The notes: generated from the letters alone by a model not told the origin. A stretch of DNA of 38,875 nt from an uncultured Clostridia bacterium (GCA_944358655.1 CALVRO010000014.1:1-38875); one strand, 5' to 3'; numbered from the stretch's first letter, positions 27,501-34,838 are shown. A program made the numbers and translations.

Positions 27501-27793
27501 ACCAGCTCCGCGGCGTGGCAAAGTCCAGGCTGTGGTACGACACCCATATACTCTCCTCCGAGGAGCAGATCTTCAACCTTGCCGACTATTGGACGGCCGA
27601 GGTAAGCTACAACTACGAGGAGATGGACGTCGCCGACCTCGACTCCGTCGATTATGAAAACACCGACAAGGGCGAAGAGGAGACGGTGGGCGGCTGCGGC
27701 TCGGCCCTCAACGGAGTGGCGGCACTTGCGGCGGCCGTTCCCGTACTTGCGGCGTGCGCATATGTGTTCCGCCGCAGGCGCAGTCAAAAATAA
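24527..27793 (+). CDS. Secreted, cell-surface GH3 glycosidase with permuted domains and Cys-containing C-terminal anchor
   Basis: A 1088-residue protein with a Sec signal peptide (1-34, cleavage after TADA). Domain order is inverted relative to standard GH3. The alpha/beta sandwich comes first (EEGAVLFQNNDGALPL; RQGHEGAELP holds a candidate acid/base Glu), then an Fn3-like domain (FGGGLSYTTFDW onward), then an inserted region of about 150 residues. The TIM barrel follows, with VVMASTWNPE, GGRNFEYYSEDG, NKHF and GLMISDGMDG (nucleophile Asp934). The end is GGCGSALNG, a hydrophobic helix and RRRR, like a C-terminal sorting or anchoring signal. SD AGGAGG lies 6 nt before ATG 24527. It is probably a surface beta-glycosidase; substrate unknown. 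Confidence 0.88.
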   Translation: MTKSKTLFKRLSAAAVAAVMGAGLIVVAPGTADAVSADDSLDVNTLYQNGVELSTEIEEEGAVLFQNNDGALPLAGGTKVDLYGYMSYNIIHGGGGSGKGKWDSNCLQEKEAFELGGLDVNDALWDWHGAADGANLVQESWVADNGGELVNGNTYNIPEVTADTYKNYSGEKNDVAIVTFGRQGHEGAELPMHMDSNYVDSNLSIRGEYSRTYLEPTQVELDLLKYLDEQYEKVIVLLNTSNVMLIDEYLAYSDACLWIGGPGEAGLIGVAHVLQGEDGTGQQISPSGRTSDTWMSDFYSNVVFYNNGGGTTYTNAGNRNNNYNQYEEGIFMGYRWYETAYADKLEVTGTPVYADANGTVKEEAKTYNFYEDYDELVTMPFGGGLSYTTFDWEVVSSDIKLEAHGTNTITVRVTNTGDYASKDTVQIYMNAPYYEGGIDKAEVVLVGFAKTDRLKPGESETVEISFQTDDLASYDYLGYKAEVRGEDYRGNDKWGGFVLEAGDYEFRVQSDSHTQKTEPVAVTLAEDYLYTEEGELEGAVGIRESDKTEAYNKLNDVNATDGSGMIYMQRSTMAADWDTICNKNNPNALTTAGCREDELKVKASLGSGQETAINLGQQQTAEVTYKVPYQDTTLDMTINYSYQASTEFVGNDNNYWGEDNNAQIYKDAVANVGKSTTNYTPDTRWTRAASGVISESDPVATGTDPTTTYGWDEVPADDGRWDDWVDQGSWEDYAKIQGTQYLGSYESMGLERGSASDGPGEAGTGGKENNTWWPSEVVMASTWNPEVVERMGEQYGKQCLATGITSCFGPAMDTHRSPFGGRNFEYYSEDGYLAGVMCLAETAGIQRQGVGTFNKHFMLNDLDGGRSGQIDYCNEQAIREIYIRAWEYSMKCEEAPMSGMMASLNRIGITWANSGLYIGIVREEYGWNGLMISDGMDGVHYSGEVKAAYSGIACLLWQHGVNDDSEAEQNDGYIFEGCVADASHIADYFGAYQLRGVAKSRLWYDTHILSSEEQIFNLADYWTAEVSYNYEEMDVADLDSVDYENTDKGEEETVGGCGSALNGVAALAAAVPVLAACAYVFRRRRSQK

Positions 27794-27817
27794 ATAAATA
27801 AATTCAAATCGGTCAAA

Positions 27818-27841
27818 GTCCGCGCCCCGTGCGGCGCGGAC
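27818..27841 (+). promoter_or_regulatory. Intercistronic hairpin before the permease gene
   Basis: A 9-bp GC stem (gtccgcgcc with its complement) and a 6-nt loop lie 24 bp after the GH3 stop and 18 bp before the permease start. There is no T-tract, so it probably sets relative expression within one operon. Confidence 0.4.
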
Positions 27842-27858
27842 GCGGCCGGAGGTGCAAC

Positions 27859-29547
27859 ATGGAAGATAATCGTGATATCGTAATGCCCGCTCCCGCAGCG
27901 GACGAAACGCCCGCCGAAAGCGGCGGGGGTGTGCGCTCGGGCAGAAGGCGCAAAAAAGATAAGCCCAAAAAGCCGCCGTGCGCGGCATACAGGGCGGTAG
28001 ACAAGTACTTCGGCTTCAGCGAGCGGGGCACAAACCTCAAATCGGAAATATTCGCCGGCATACTCATGTGCGTGGAGGTGGCGTGCTTTATGATGGTCAC
28101 GGCCATGATGCTGCAGACCGCCGCGGCCGACGAGATAGCCAGATGGACTCCGCTTTACTACGCGGTGGCTCTCATTTCGATGATATCCACCATATTGATG
28201 GGCGTAATATGCAACGCGCCCTTCGCGCAGTCGATATCTCTGGGCATGGTCATGCTCGTCATCGCGCTGCTCGGCAACTACGCCGAACTGAAGTATGCCA
28301 ACGTTATGGCGATAGCCCTTGTGAGCAATCTCGTCTATATGTTCGTAATGCTTGTCAAGCCGGCGCGCGAATGGGTATTCAACGCCGTGCCCGAGGAGAT
28401 ACGCAAGGTAATGCCCGCCGCCATAGGCGCGTTCATGATAGTGTTTGCGCTCATTCAGACAAATGTGTTCACCGTCAACACCCTCAATTTCAACGGTAAC
28501 ATAACGGGCAATGCGGGCGACCCCGTGTCGTTCTTCGGGTTCTCCTACATAACCTTCAACCTCGATACGTCCGACAGCGCGAATTTCTACACCTATATGC
28601 CCGTCATCATGGCCATTGTCGCATTTGCGGTATTCGCCCTGCTCAAGAGCTTCAATTTAAAGCACTCGGCAATAATAGCCTTCGGCGGGACTACGCTGGT
28701 GTACGCGGTGTGCTGGGCCATCCGCGGCAACTTCACCGACTATAACCTGTATGCGTTCTTTGTTCCCTCCTACGGCGGGTACATGCATTTCAATACCGCG
28801 GGACTGTCCCGCATGTTCAACAGCCAGCTGCTCGGCCAGGCCTTCAAGACGGGTTTTGACTTCTCCGCCCTCACCGAAGCCGCCGGAGGCGGGGCAGTGG
28901 CGCTGTTGTTCATAGGTTCGGTGATAAGCTTCCTTGTGGTGGGAGTGTGCGAAACTGGTGCCGCCGTCTGCGGCCACGGCTATGTCGCAGGTACGTTAAA
29001 GGAAAACGGCAGACCTATATACACCTTCCACACCTTCACGGGAGGCAAGGCCGTGGTCGGCACTATTCAAAGCTTTGCCGACGTATATACGGTCAACGCC
29101 CTTTCAAGCGTCATCGGCTGTGCGCTCGGCGCCGGCCCCGTGGCCGTCCGTTCGGAGAGCATAGTCGGCGCGTCCGAGGGCGGTAAGACAGGTCTTTCGG
29201 CAATAGTTGCAGGTCTGCTGTTAATAGTTGCGGTGTTCAACACCTTCTTCAACGGCATATTCATCAACGGCACCGTGGCATACGGACTCATGCTCTATGT
29301 GGGCTTCATGCTCCTCACCTCTCTGAAGAACGTCGATTTCACTTCGGCTACTTCGGCGCTTCCCGCGCTTTTAATGGTGGTAGTCACCGCCGTCAGCACT
29401 AACATTGCCGCCGGTGTGGCGGTGGGAATAATCGCCCACACCCTCTTCAAGGTGATCGGCCTGAAGTTCAGGCAGGTAAGCATAGGCACCTATGTGCTCA
29501 CTGTATTCATGATAGTTGCCGTCATATCCATGTGGTATGTATTCTAA
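27859..29547 (+). CDS. Divergent AzgA/NCS2-type permease
   Basis: A 562-residue polytopic protein. After a charged N-terminal extension of about 45 residues come features of the AzgA purine permease branch: NLKSEIFAGILM in helix 1, MPAAIGAFMIVFALI in the middle, and SESIVGASEGGKTGLSA, matching the family's ES..G...GG.TGL segment. Typical AzgA proteins are 430-480 residues; here the N-terminus and one loop (about residues 210-245) are longer. Family members import hypoxanthine, guanine or adenine with protons, but divergence is too high to name the substrate. GGAGG lies 6 nt before ATG 27859. It is in the GH3 operon, an unusual partner. Confidence 0.8.
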   Translation: MEDNRDIVMPAPAADETPAESGGGVRSGRRRKKDKPKKPPCAAYRAVDKYFGFSERGTNLKSEIFAGILMCVEVACFMMVTAMMLQTAAADEIARWTPLYYAVALISMISTILMGVICNAPFAQSISLGMVMLVIALLGNYAELKYANVMAIALVSNLVYMFVMLVKPAREWVFNAVPEEIRKVMPAAIGAFMIVFALIQTNVFTVNTLNFNGNITGNAGDPVSFFGFSYITFNLDTSDSANFYTYMPVIMAIVAFAVFALLKSFNLKHSAIIAFGGTTLVYAVCWAIRGNFTDYNLYAFFVPSYGGYMHFNTAGLSRMFNSQLLGQAFKTGFDFSALTEAAGGGAVALLFIGSVISFLVVGVCETGAAVCGHGYVAGTLKENGRPIYTFHTFTGGKAVVGTIQSFADVYTVNALSSVIGCALGAGPVAVRSESIVGASEGGKTGLSAIVAGLLLIVAVFNTFFNGIFINGTVAYGLMLYVGFMLLTSLKNVDFTSATSALPALLMVVVTAVSTNIAAGVAVGIIAHTLFKVIGLKFRQVSIGTYVLTVFMIVAVISMWYVF

Positions 29548-29570
29548 AAATTTGTCAAGGAGCTAAAATA

Positions 29571-31052
29571 ATGAGTAAAAAAAGATTGTTAACGCTGGGC
29601 GGGATAGCCCTGTGCACATGTGCGGCCATCTCGCTGGCCGCCTGCGGCGACAACGGCCCCAACAAGAGCGATATAACTACAACGCCCCTCGCCGTCCCCA
29701 CTAACGTAAAGGTAAACACGACCGACGATACCGACGTGGAGGCATTCTCCGTCACGTTCGACGCCGTCGAAAACGCGTCGTCCTACCGCATATACGTCTA
29801 TCGCGACGGCGATACAAAGGCGAAGGTAACGTCGACTACAACTACAACGGGCGAGCTGCCCAACGACCTTGAGGCAGGCAAATATAACGTACGCGTAATG
29901 GCGGTAGGCAACGGTATAACCTATACCAACTCCAATGGTTCGGCGGAGGTCGAATTCGAGCTCAAGACATGGGAGGTCAAGCCTCTCGGCGCCGTGACCG
30001 ATATCGCCATGGACTGGGATTTCGATATCGACGCCGCGCAATATCCCACGCTTTCGTTCACGGGCGTTGAAAGCAGCTATGTGCAGTATTACTACGCTCA
30101 GTTCTTTGCGGCCGACGCTCAGGGCAATAAGACGGGTGACGAGGCAACTACCTTCTTCACCATTCCTTCGGGTGGTTCGGCGGAAGTCGAGTATATGCTC
30201 ACGGCCGATCAATACGGCGATCTCACCCCCGGCTATTGGGTGGCAGAGATCTACGCAAAATCGTCCGATACCGACCGCTACACCGACGGCGCGACAGCCT
30301 CGGCAAAACTTGCGTGGACGAATGTCAGTCTCGCCGTTCCCGAGGTCACCGTTAAAAACGACAGCGGCATTGCGGTGGAAGTCGAAAACCACCTCGACCT
30401 CTACGAGGGCGTCGACTTTGTATTCAACGTATATTCGGATGAGGCGGGGACAGACCTCGTGGCCACCAAGACGGTAGAATATACCAGCAACTATTCAATG
30501 TTTGGCACCACATACACCAACAGCGCCTCGTTCACCGTTGTTGAAGGAACACCCGGCGAAAACGAGCTTGCAAAGGGTAGCACATACTACATTGCCGTGC
30601 AGGTAAAGGGTGAGGACGGCATTTACTCCAATTCGCCCGTCAGCGAGCTTGTCAAGGTCGAGGCTGCCAACGCAGGTTCGGGCAGCACCGGCGGCGGTGG
30701 ATTCCCCGGCGGAGGTGCCGGCGGTGGCCCCGGCGGAGGCGGCGCGTCGCTTACCATCGCTTCAATTCCCGCGTTTGCGTCCGGTGCGGCCGAGGTCAAG
30801 TTCACGGTCGACGCAATGGGTACCGCATGCAACATAACGGGTTCTCTCAACGCAACGCCCACCGATGGTTCGACATATTCCTACACGCTCTCAGGCAAGG
30901 GCGGAATGAACGAGACCATAACGGGCACGCTTGAACTTAAGTCGGACAACACCGTCGTATGCGTCGTTAAGGGCTTCGGGCCTTTCTCCGATACCACTTT
31001 TAACGGAACGTGGACTGTGGCCGACGGACAGATAACCATAACGCTGGCGTAA
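29571..31052 (+). CDS. Surface lipoprotein with Fn3-like repeats and Gly-rich linker
   Basis: A 493-residue protein with a lipoprotein signal peptide: lipobox LAAC (22-25), so Cys25 would be lipidated and the protein held on the outer membrane face. Residues about 36-365 form three fibronectin-III-like beta-sandwich repeats (for example FSVTFDAVENASSYRIYVYR). A Gly-rich linker (about 370-396) joins a C-terminal beta module of about 95 residues (FTVDAMGTACNITGSLN, FNGTWTVADGQITITLA) that resembles the small modules of the protein at 11859. SD AAGGAG precedes ATG 29571, 23 bp after the permease. It is likely a glycan- or ligand-binding component working with the GH3 enzyme; no catalytic motif is seen. 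Confidence 0.82.
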   Translation: MSKKRLLTLGGIALCTCAAISLAACGDNGPNKSDITTTPLAVPTNVKVNTTDDTDVEAFSVTFDAVENASSYRIYVYRDGDTKAKVTSTTTTTGELPNDLEAGKYNVRVMAVGNGITYTNSNGSAEVEFELKTWEVKPLGAVTDIAMDWDFDIDAAQYPTLSFTGVESSYVQYYYAQFFAADAQGNKTGDEATTFFTIPSGGSAEVEYMLTADQYGDLTPGYWVAEIYAKSSDTDRYTDGATASAKLAWTNVSLAVPEVTVKNDSGIAVEVENHLDLYEGVDFVFNVYSDEAGTDLVATKTVEYTSNYSMFGTTYTNSASFTVVEGTPGENELAKGSTYYIAVQVKGEDGIYSNSPVSELVKVEAANAGSGSTGGGGFPGGGAGGGPGGGGASLTIASIPAFASGAAEVKFTVDAMGTACNITGSLNATPTDGSTYSYTLSGKGGMNETITGTLELKSDNTVVCVVKGFGPFSDTTFNGTWTVADGQITITLA

Positions 31053-31143
31053 GCCAAAACGGCAGAGTGTGCGGGGCGAGACAGCATTATCTTCCCTCCC
31101 CCTAAAAATAAGATGTTCTCCCGTGCATCTGCAGTAACCGACT

Positions 31144-31173
31144 GCGGGCGGGCGCAGTATTGCGCCCGCCCGC
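31144..31173 (+). terminator. GC-rich hairpin after the lipoprotein gene
   Basis: A perfect 13-bp stem (gcgggcgggcgca with its complement) has a GTAT loop and no T-tract. A second, 7-bp stem (atatccc/gggatat, 31179-31202) follows, ending in TTTTT. Together they may terminate the GH3 operon before the LytTR gene. Confidence 0.5.
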
Positions 31174-31225
31174 AACTCATATCCCGGCGAGGGGAGGGAT
31201 ATTTTTAGTGCAGAGGAGGAGGTAT

Positions 31226-31948
31226 ATGAATATAGCGGTAATAGCAAACGATGAAAGCAATGCGCGGAGGCTGTGCGGCATGCTCGGCGAGTTCATGACA
31301 AAGTACGACGAGCCGTACAAGGCCGACGTGTACAGCGACGAGGAGGCGTATATCCGCCGCGACAGGGCGGTGTACGACGCCGTTTACGTCGAGGCGTGCG
31401 GGCTGCCGGGCATGGAACTTGCGGCCTTGAAGCGCGTGCGCGAACACGACGGCGTCGTAAAGATAGTACTGATCGCCGACAGCGCGCGCTTTGCTCTGCA
31501 GGGCTACGAGTACGACGTTTTCGACTATCTCGTCACGCCCATGGAGGAGGCGTCTTTCGGTCGTCACTTCGACCGTCTTTACGTCCGCTTGCGGCAGGGC
31601 GGCCGCCCCGAGGTGTTTATCGAGGAGCGCAGCCGCGTCACGCGGCTGTTCGTGGCGGATATCGACTACGCCGAGACCATGGGGCACAAGTGCGTTGTGC
31701 ATCTGGGGCGCAGGAGCGTTGAAATAAGGTGCACCATGGCCGAGCTGTCCAATCGGCTCGGCCCCTACGGTTTTTGCATGTGCAATCAGTGCTATCTCGT
31801 CAATCTCGACCGCGTCAGAGCGGTGGAGGGCGACATGGCCGTGGTAGGCCAGGCAAGGCTCAAGATAGCGCGTTCGCGCAAGAAGGCGTTTTGCGAACGG
31901 CTGTTCTCCGCCTACGGCGGCCTGCCTTCCGCCCGCGCGGCCCAATGA
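31226..31948 (+). CDS. LytTR transcriptional regulator with a degenerate receiver domain
   Basis: A 240-residue protein with a response-regulator receiver (1-120) and LytTR DNA-binding domain (about 135-230; DIDYAETMGHKCVVHLGRR, YGFCMCNQCYLVNLDRVR). The receiver keeps ANDES in place of the DD pair. It has Glu56 (VYVEACGLPG) where the phospho-acceptor Asp belongs and Thr104 (DYLVTP) in place of the conserved Lys. It therefore probably cannot be phosphorylated normally; Glu may mimic the active state. SD gaggagg lies just before ATG 31226. It follows the GH3-permease-lipoprotein set and may control it, perhaps standing in for the interrupted LytTR gene at 23443. That link is inference. Confidence 0.87.
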   Translation: MNIAVIANDESNARRLCGMLGEFMTKYDEPYKADVYSDEEAYIRRDRAVYDAVYVEACGLPGMELAALKRVREHDGVVKIVLIADSARFALQGYEYDVFDYLVTPMEEASFGRHFDRLYVRLRQGGRPEVFIEERSRVTRLFVADIDYAETMGHKCVVHLGRRSVEIRCTMAELSNRLGPYGFCMCNQCYLVNLDRVRAVEGDMAVVGQARLKIARSRKKAFCERLFSAYGGLPSARAAQ

Positions 31949-32011
31949 CCCCGCCCTCGCGCTTTTGCGGACAGCCGCAAAATGCAATTTAAAAGTTCCG
32001 ATGCAAAATGC

Positions 32012-32041
32012 GCGCGCCGCGGAAATTTTTCCGCGGCGCGC
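32012..32041 (+). terminator. Terminator after the second LytTR gene
   Basis: A perfect 14-bp stem (gcgcgccgcggaaa with its complement) and TT loop, followed by tttgttg, lie 63 bp after the stop codon. Confidence 0.75.
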
Positions 32042-32633
32042 TTTGTTGTCCGATATCCCGAGGTAGTATATGTAGATAACAAAGACAAGACTTACGGAAA
32101 TTATGATGACTCAACTGTATGAGTGTTCGTGCAACAAAACAAATGACACCGACGGCAAAACGGCGGGCGACCTGATAAGTCTTAGTATATTCTGTTTCGA
32201 GATTATAAGCGCTTTTACTGACATCAACCACGCGCAGATCGTTAAAAGATTGTATTTCAGCCGAGGGGATATCATCGAAGCAGGGATAAAGAAAATGGAG
32301 CGGACATTGTATGTCCGACGGCAAGAAGCTGAATAAAAGGGTGTGTTATCCGCCGAAATGACCGTTAAATTGTCAAAAACATGCGAAACAACACTCAAAG
32401 TTACAGGAATAACCGAAAAGTAAGGAACTCCTTATATAAAAACGGTGGAAGGGTCACATGTTAAATGCGTTGCGTACAGCCGTCGGTGGGAGGGAGGCAT
32501 GACGGCGCCATTACGTCGTCGGGCTGATGAAAATTGTCCATCGCTCGCAGTTTTCATAGCTGCCGTTTGTCTTAAAAATCAACTTCCACTTTTTCGTGCT
32601 TGTCGGGGTGGCTATTTTGTTGTAAAACTCATA
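32042..32633. other. Low-information region, possibly gene remains
   Basis: No convincing gene is seen. A 77-codon + frame (32103-32336) lacks a good SD and shows no recognisable family. An adjacent frame reads YPEVVYVDNKDKTYGNYDDS before a stop near 32120, which looks protein-like and may be a relic. A copy of the TTTTCGTG element lies at 32591-32598. Confidence 0.35.
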
Positions 32634-32663
32634 TTGACAAATACCGCTCTTTCGTGTTACAAT
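32634..32663 (+). promoter_or_regulatory. Promoter with CTTTCGTG spacer element
   Basis: TTGACA (32634-32639), an 18-bp spacer and TACAAT (32658-32663). The spacer carries ACCgctCTTTCGTGT, closely like the first 33-bp unit upstream of the ATPase gene at 19711. No ATPase gene follows here. Confidence 0.6.
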
Positions 32664-32665
32664 AA

Positions 32666-33013
32666 ATTAACAAATTACAGGCAATAAAGCGGCTTCGCAG
32701 TCAGCTGCAGCGATTTGTGGTATTGACAGGTATTGCCGCCATTTGGGACGGTAGAGTAGTACTTTCAGGGCTGACGAGTATAGGCTATGGTTTAAGCGAA
32801 GGTAATTCTTCTTCGGAGATCGCGCTGAGTTTGGCTATGTCTTTAGGTGTTACAGCAACTTTGTGGCAGGGAATGTTTTTCTCTAAACCGTTTTCTGTTG
32901 CTTTGGCTATAATGGCACCTTTTATGGCTTTGGGCACGAAATTAGCTATTTCTTCCGGTAAGAATTTATGGCAACATGTCTTTTCACCGTTGCTGGAGAA
33001 GATATTTAGATGA
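32666..33013 (+). CDS. Unrecognised hydrophobic ORF, possibly a gene fragment
   Basis: The frame is open from 32666; the first conventional start is GTG 32717, giving 98 residues. Neither start has a ribosome site, and the -10 box at 32658 is too close for a normal leader. Two hydrophobic segments (IALSLAMSLGVTATLWQG and FSVALAIMAPFMALGTKLAI) are Gly/Ala-rich, ending in a basic tail. Base composition changes to AT-rich near here. It could be the 3' end of a larger membrane-active or toxin-like protein whose front was lost. No family is recognised. Confidence 0.4.
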   Translation: MNKLQAIKRLRSQLQRFVVLTGIAAIWDGRVVLSGLTSIGYGLSEGNSSSEIALSLAMSLGVTATLWQGMFFSKPFSVALAIMAPFMALGTKLAISSGKNLWQHVFSPLLEKIFR

Positions 33014-33023
33014 GGAGACTGAA

Positions 33024-33164
33024 TTGCTTGACCTTATTTTATTTATAATATGCATAATTTTGGGAATTGCGTGTATTTTTGTGCCGATAATACCCATAAA
33101 AATAGCTATGTTTGTTATTATGATAATTATTATAATTATATTGCGTATTAGATGGCGTATGTAG
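33024..33164 (+). CDS. Small single-helix membrane protein, TTG start
   Basis: A 46-residue protein that is almost entirely a hydrophobic hairpin or helix (LILFIICIILGIACIFV, then a run of Ile) ending in RIRWRM. TTG 33024 is chosen because gaggag lies 6 nt upstream; the longer frame to 32976 overlaps the previous ORF and has no SD. Its size, AT-rich DNA and place directly after a hydrophobic ORF resemble small immunity proteins, but this is only context. Confidence 0.45.
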   Translation: MLDLILFIICIILGIACIFVPIIPIKIAMFVIMIIIIIILRIRWRM

Positions 33165-33702
33165 TAAAAGAAAAAGAGAAATTTATCATAGTTTAATAAA
33201 AATGATTTTTTTAAGATTATTAGATGACAACCTATAGGTAGCAAAAATCATTTGTAATTAAATATTATTGTGCGTGATAGCTGCAATTGTTATTCATATA
33301 TTTAGTATATCGGCTATTGCTGGATTGTTTTACTGCAAAAAAGAGTAAAAAGCAAATAGTGATTAAGTTGTTTTGATTGCACAAAATATGCATGTTGCAT
33401 ATTGTAAAATTAAATATCGGCCGACCGGAATCACAATCCCGAAAGCGAGGAAAGATAAGTGGGGCGGGCAGAATTTAAATTGTAATAGCTGTGGATAATT
33501 CTGTGTGAATGTATTAGTGCTTCATTTGGTTTGTCGATTTATTCAGATTGATAAGCTTGCGAAAAATTATTTGAAATAATTATTAAATGTGGGCTTGAAA
33601 TCGTTGACAGATATTACCAAAATATGATAAAATTATTCAAAAAGATACACAAAAATACATGGCTCATGGCCGTGTGAGAAATTGTATATAAGGGGCGAAA
33701 TT
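33165..33702. other. AT-rich gene-free stretch with one palindrome and a promoter
   Basis: No gene is seen. An operator-like inverted repeat, aatatgca/tgcatatt with a TGT loop, lies at 33385-33403. A promoter for the next gene is TTGACA (33604-33609), an 18-bp spacer and TAAAAT (33628-33633). The rest shows no clear structure. Confidence 0.55.
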
Positions 33703-34443
33703 ATGTATATCAAGGGCAAGATATTGGGGATATGTACGGCTGCATGCGCGGCCGTATTTGTCGGTACGGCGGTCGCGGCGTGGTATGCCGACAGCTCGGA
33801 ATATGTCTTTTCGGGCAATGTCACGGTTGAGGAAGTGATAGGCAACACCGGTACGGTGACCATTCCGGATTACCAAAAGAGGCAGAGTATATGCTACGGA
33901 GCGCCCAAAGAGGCCTCGGATACAAGCTATTGGCTGTATTCGAACAGCGCCGGTTCGGAAAATCTTACCTTGGAATACACCTTTAATTTTTCAAACGTGA
34001 CAAGCAACTCCGCCTTTAAGATCTCCGTATCCGTAGAGGACGAGAACGAGGGAGGGAAAGCGTATAATTCTGCATACGGCGTGACTGTAAACGGCGATTC
34101 AGCTTCGTATAAACATGCAGTTGAGAAGGAATATATCGCCGACGTGAGCGAGGCCGAGATAGAGTATATAAGCGAGGGCAGCAAAGGGGTAACTTTTTCA
34201 AAATCAGATAATATATTCACGTTTAAAATGGACGAGGAAGGGCATTACGCTAAAGTTGTCATAACCTTCAAATGGGGCGAGGTTTTTAAAAACGGAAACG
34301 ACGAGGCGCGCAATCCCTATTATATATACAGAGATTACACTACAAACGAGAAAAAGCTTGAGGCGACGGACACTTTGGCCTACATTGCCGAGTGTCTTAG
34401 CGGGGTGCAATATAAAATAGTTTTTACCCCCGTAAGGCTTTAA
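33703..34443 (+). CDS. Secreted SipW-substrate-like (TasA-type) protein
   Basis: A 246-residue protein. The N-terminal hydrophobic segment (about 6-27) followed by AAWYADSSEYVFSGNV resembles SipW-dependent signal peptides. The remainder is a Ser/Thr/Tyr-rich beta protein. WGEVFKNGNDEARNPYYIY fits the WG..F...NP.yyy signature of secreted proteins processed by SipW-type peptidases. SD aagggg lies 8 nt before ATG 33703. A SipW-type peptidase gene lies at 38061, with an island between. Likely exported to the surface or matrix; fibre formation is not shown by sequence. Confidence 0.65.
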   Translation: MYIKGKILGICTAACAAVFVGTAVAAWYADSSEYVFSGNVTVEEVIGNTGTVTIPDYQKRQSICYGAPKEASDTSYWLYSNSAGSENLTLEYTFNFSNVTSNSAFKISVSVEDENEGGKAYNSAYGVTVNGDSASYKHAVEKEYIADVSEAEIEYISEGSKGVTFSKSDNIFTFKMDEEGHYAKVVITFKWGEVFKNGNDEARNPYYIYRDYTTNEKKLEATDTLAYIAECLSGVQYKIVFTPVRL

Positions 34444-34526
34444 TTGCGGCATATCCCCGCGCCAATTCGTGGGTGTGGCGTTTATGAGGGGAATAGAGCT
34501 TTAATTGAGACATATTCCCGCGCCAA
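34438..34526. repeat. Tandem duplication of the gene's 3' end (61-bp period)
   Basis: The 28-mers at 34438-34465 and 34499-34526 match at 25 bases. The first includes the stop codon of the SipW-substrate-like gene. The second leads into a perfect terminator hairpin. Confidence 0.75.
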
Positions 34527-34542
34527 ACGTGTTTGGCGCGGG
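34517..34542 (+). terminator. Terminator after the SipW-substrate-like gene
   Basis: A perfect 12-bp stem (cccgcgccaaac with its complement) and GT loop, followed by ttaattgt. Confidence 0.65.
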
Positions 34543-34570
34543 TTAATTGTAAAAACTGTTCAGAGTGAAA

Positions 34571-34622
34571 TATGGCGGTAGTTGCCGCGTATGTGGTGGG
34601 CAATGGCGTTGAAGATGGTGTG
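34571..34622 (+). repeat. Copy A of a 52-bp repeat: 5' end of the signal peptidase gene
   Basis: It matches 38041-38092 at 48 of 52 bases. In the peptidase frame it reads MWWAMALKMVCVVLAEL then stop, against MWWAMVLKIVCAAFGAV in the intact gene. It is therefore a stump of that gene or of a close paralog. Confidence 0.85.
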
Positions 34623-34775
34623 TGTAGTGTTGGCGGAATTATAATACTGTGTTTTCTGACATCTCCCGTTGTCGGAACAATATGGTATGTTCAAACCATG
34701 AAAGAAATAAGCTCAACGATAAAAGAAAAGCGCGCGGAGCGTGCGGCGGATAAACCCGATGTCTTCGATATTTGA
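34572..34775 (+). CDS. Small membrane protein at the island's left junction, possibly chimeric
   Basis: A 67-codon frame from ATG 34572. Its first about 17 codons lie within the 52-bp repeat (in a different frame from the peptidase). The rest, GGIIILCFLTSPVVGTIWYV followed by a charged Lys/Glu tail, looks like the real C-terminal half of a single-helix membrane protein. No good SD is present. The gene may be a fusion made at the insertion junction. Confidence 0.4.
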   Translation: MAVVAAYVVGNGVEDGVCSVGGIIILCFLTSPVVGTIWYVQTMKEISSTIKEKRAERAADKPDVFDI

Positions 34776-34838
34776 AGCATTGTGAACTCTGCGAGGATTT
34801 TAATTCCGCCCGAAGAGAAAAGGAGAATGAGTGCAATT

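Noticed and set aside
26213-27988. Long - strand frame (591 codons) opposite the permuted GH3 gene
   Set aside because: It is a mirror of a GC-rich + strand gene with clear GH3 motifs; it lacks a family match and a ribosome site.
32103-32336. 77-codon + strand gene
   Set aside because: No good ribosome site, no family, and a competing protein-like frame beside it; listed only as low-information sequence.
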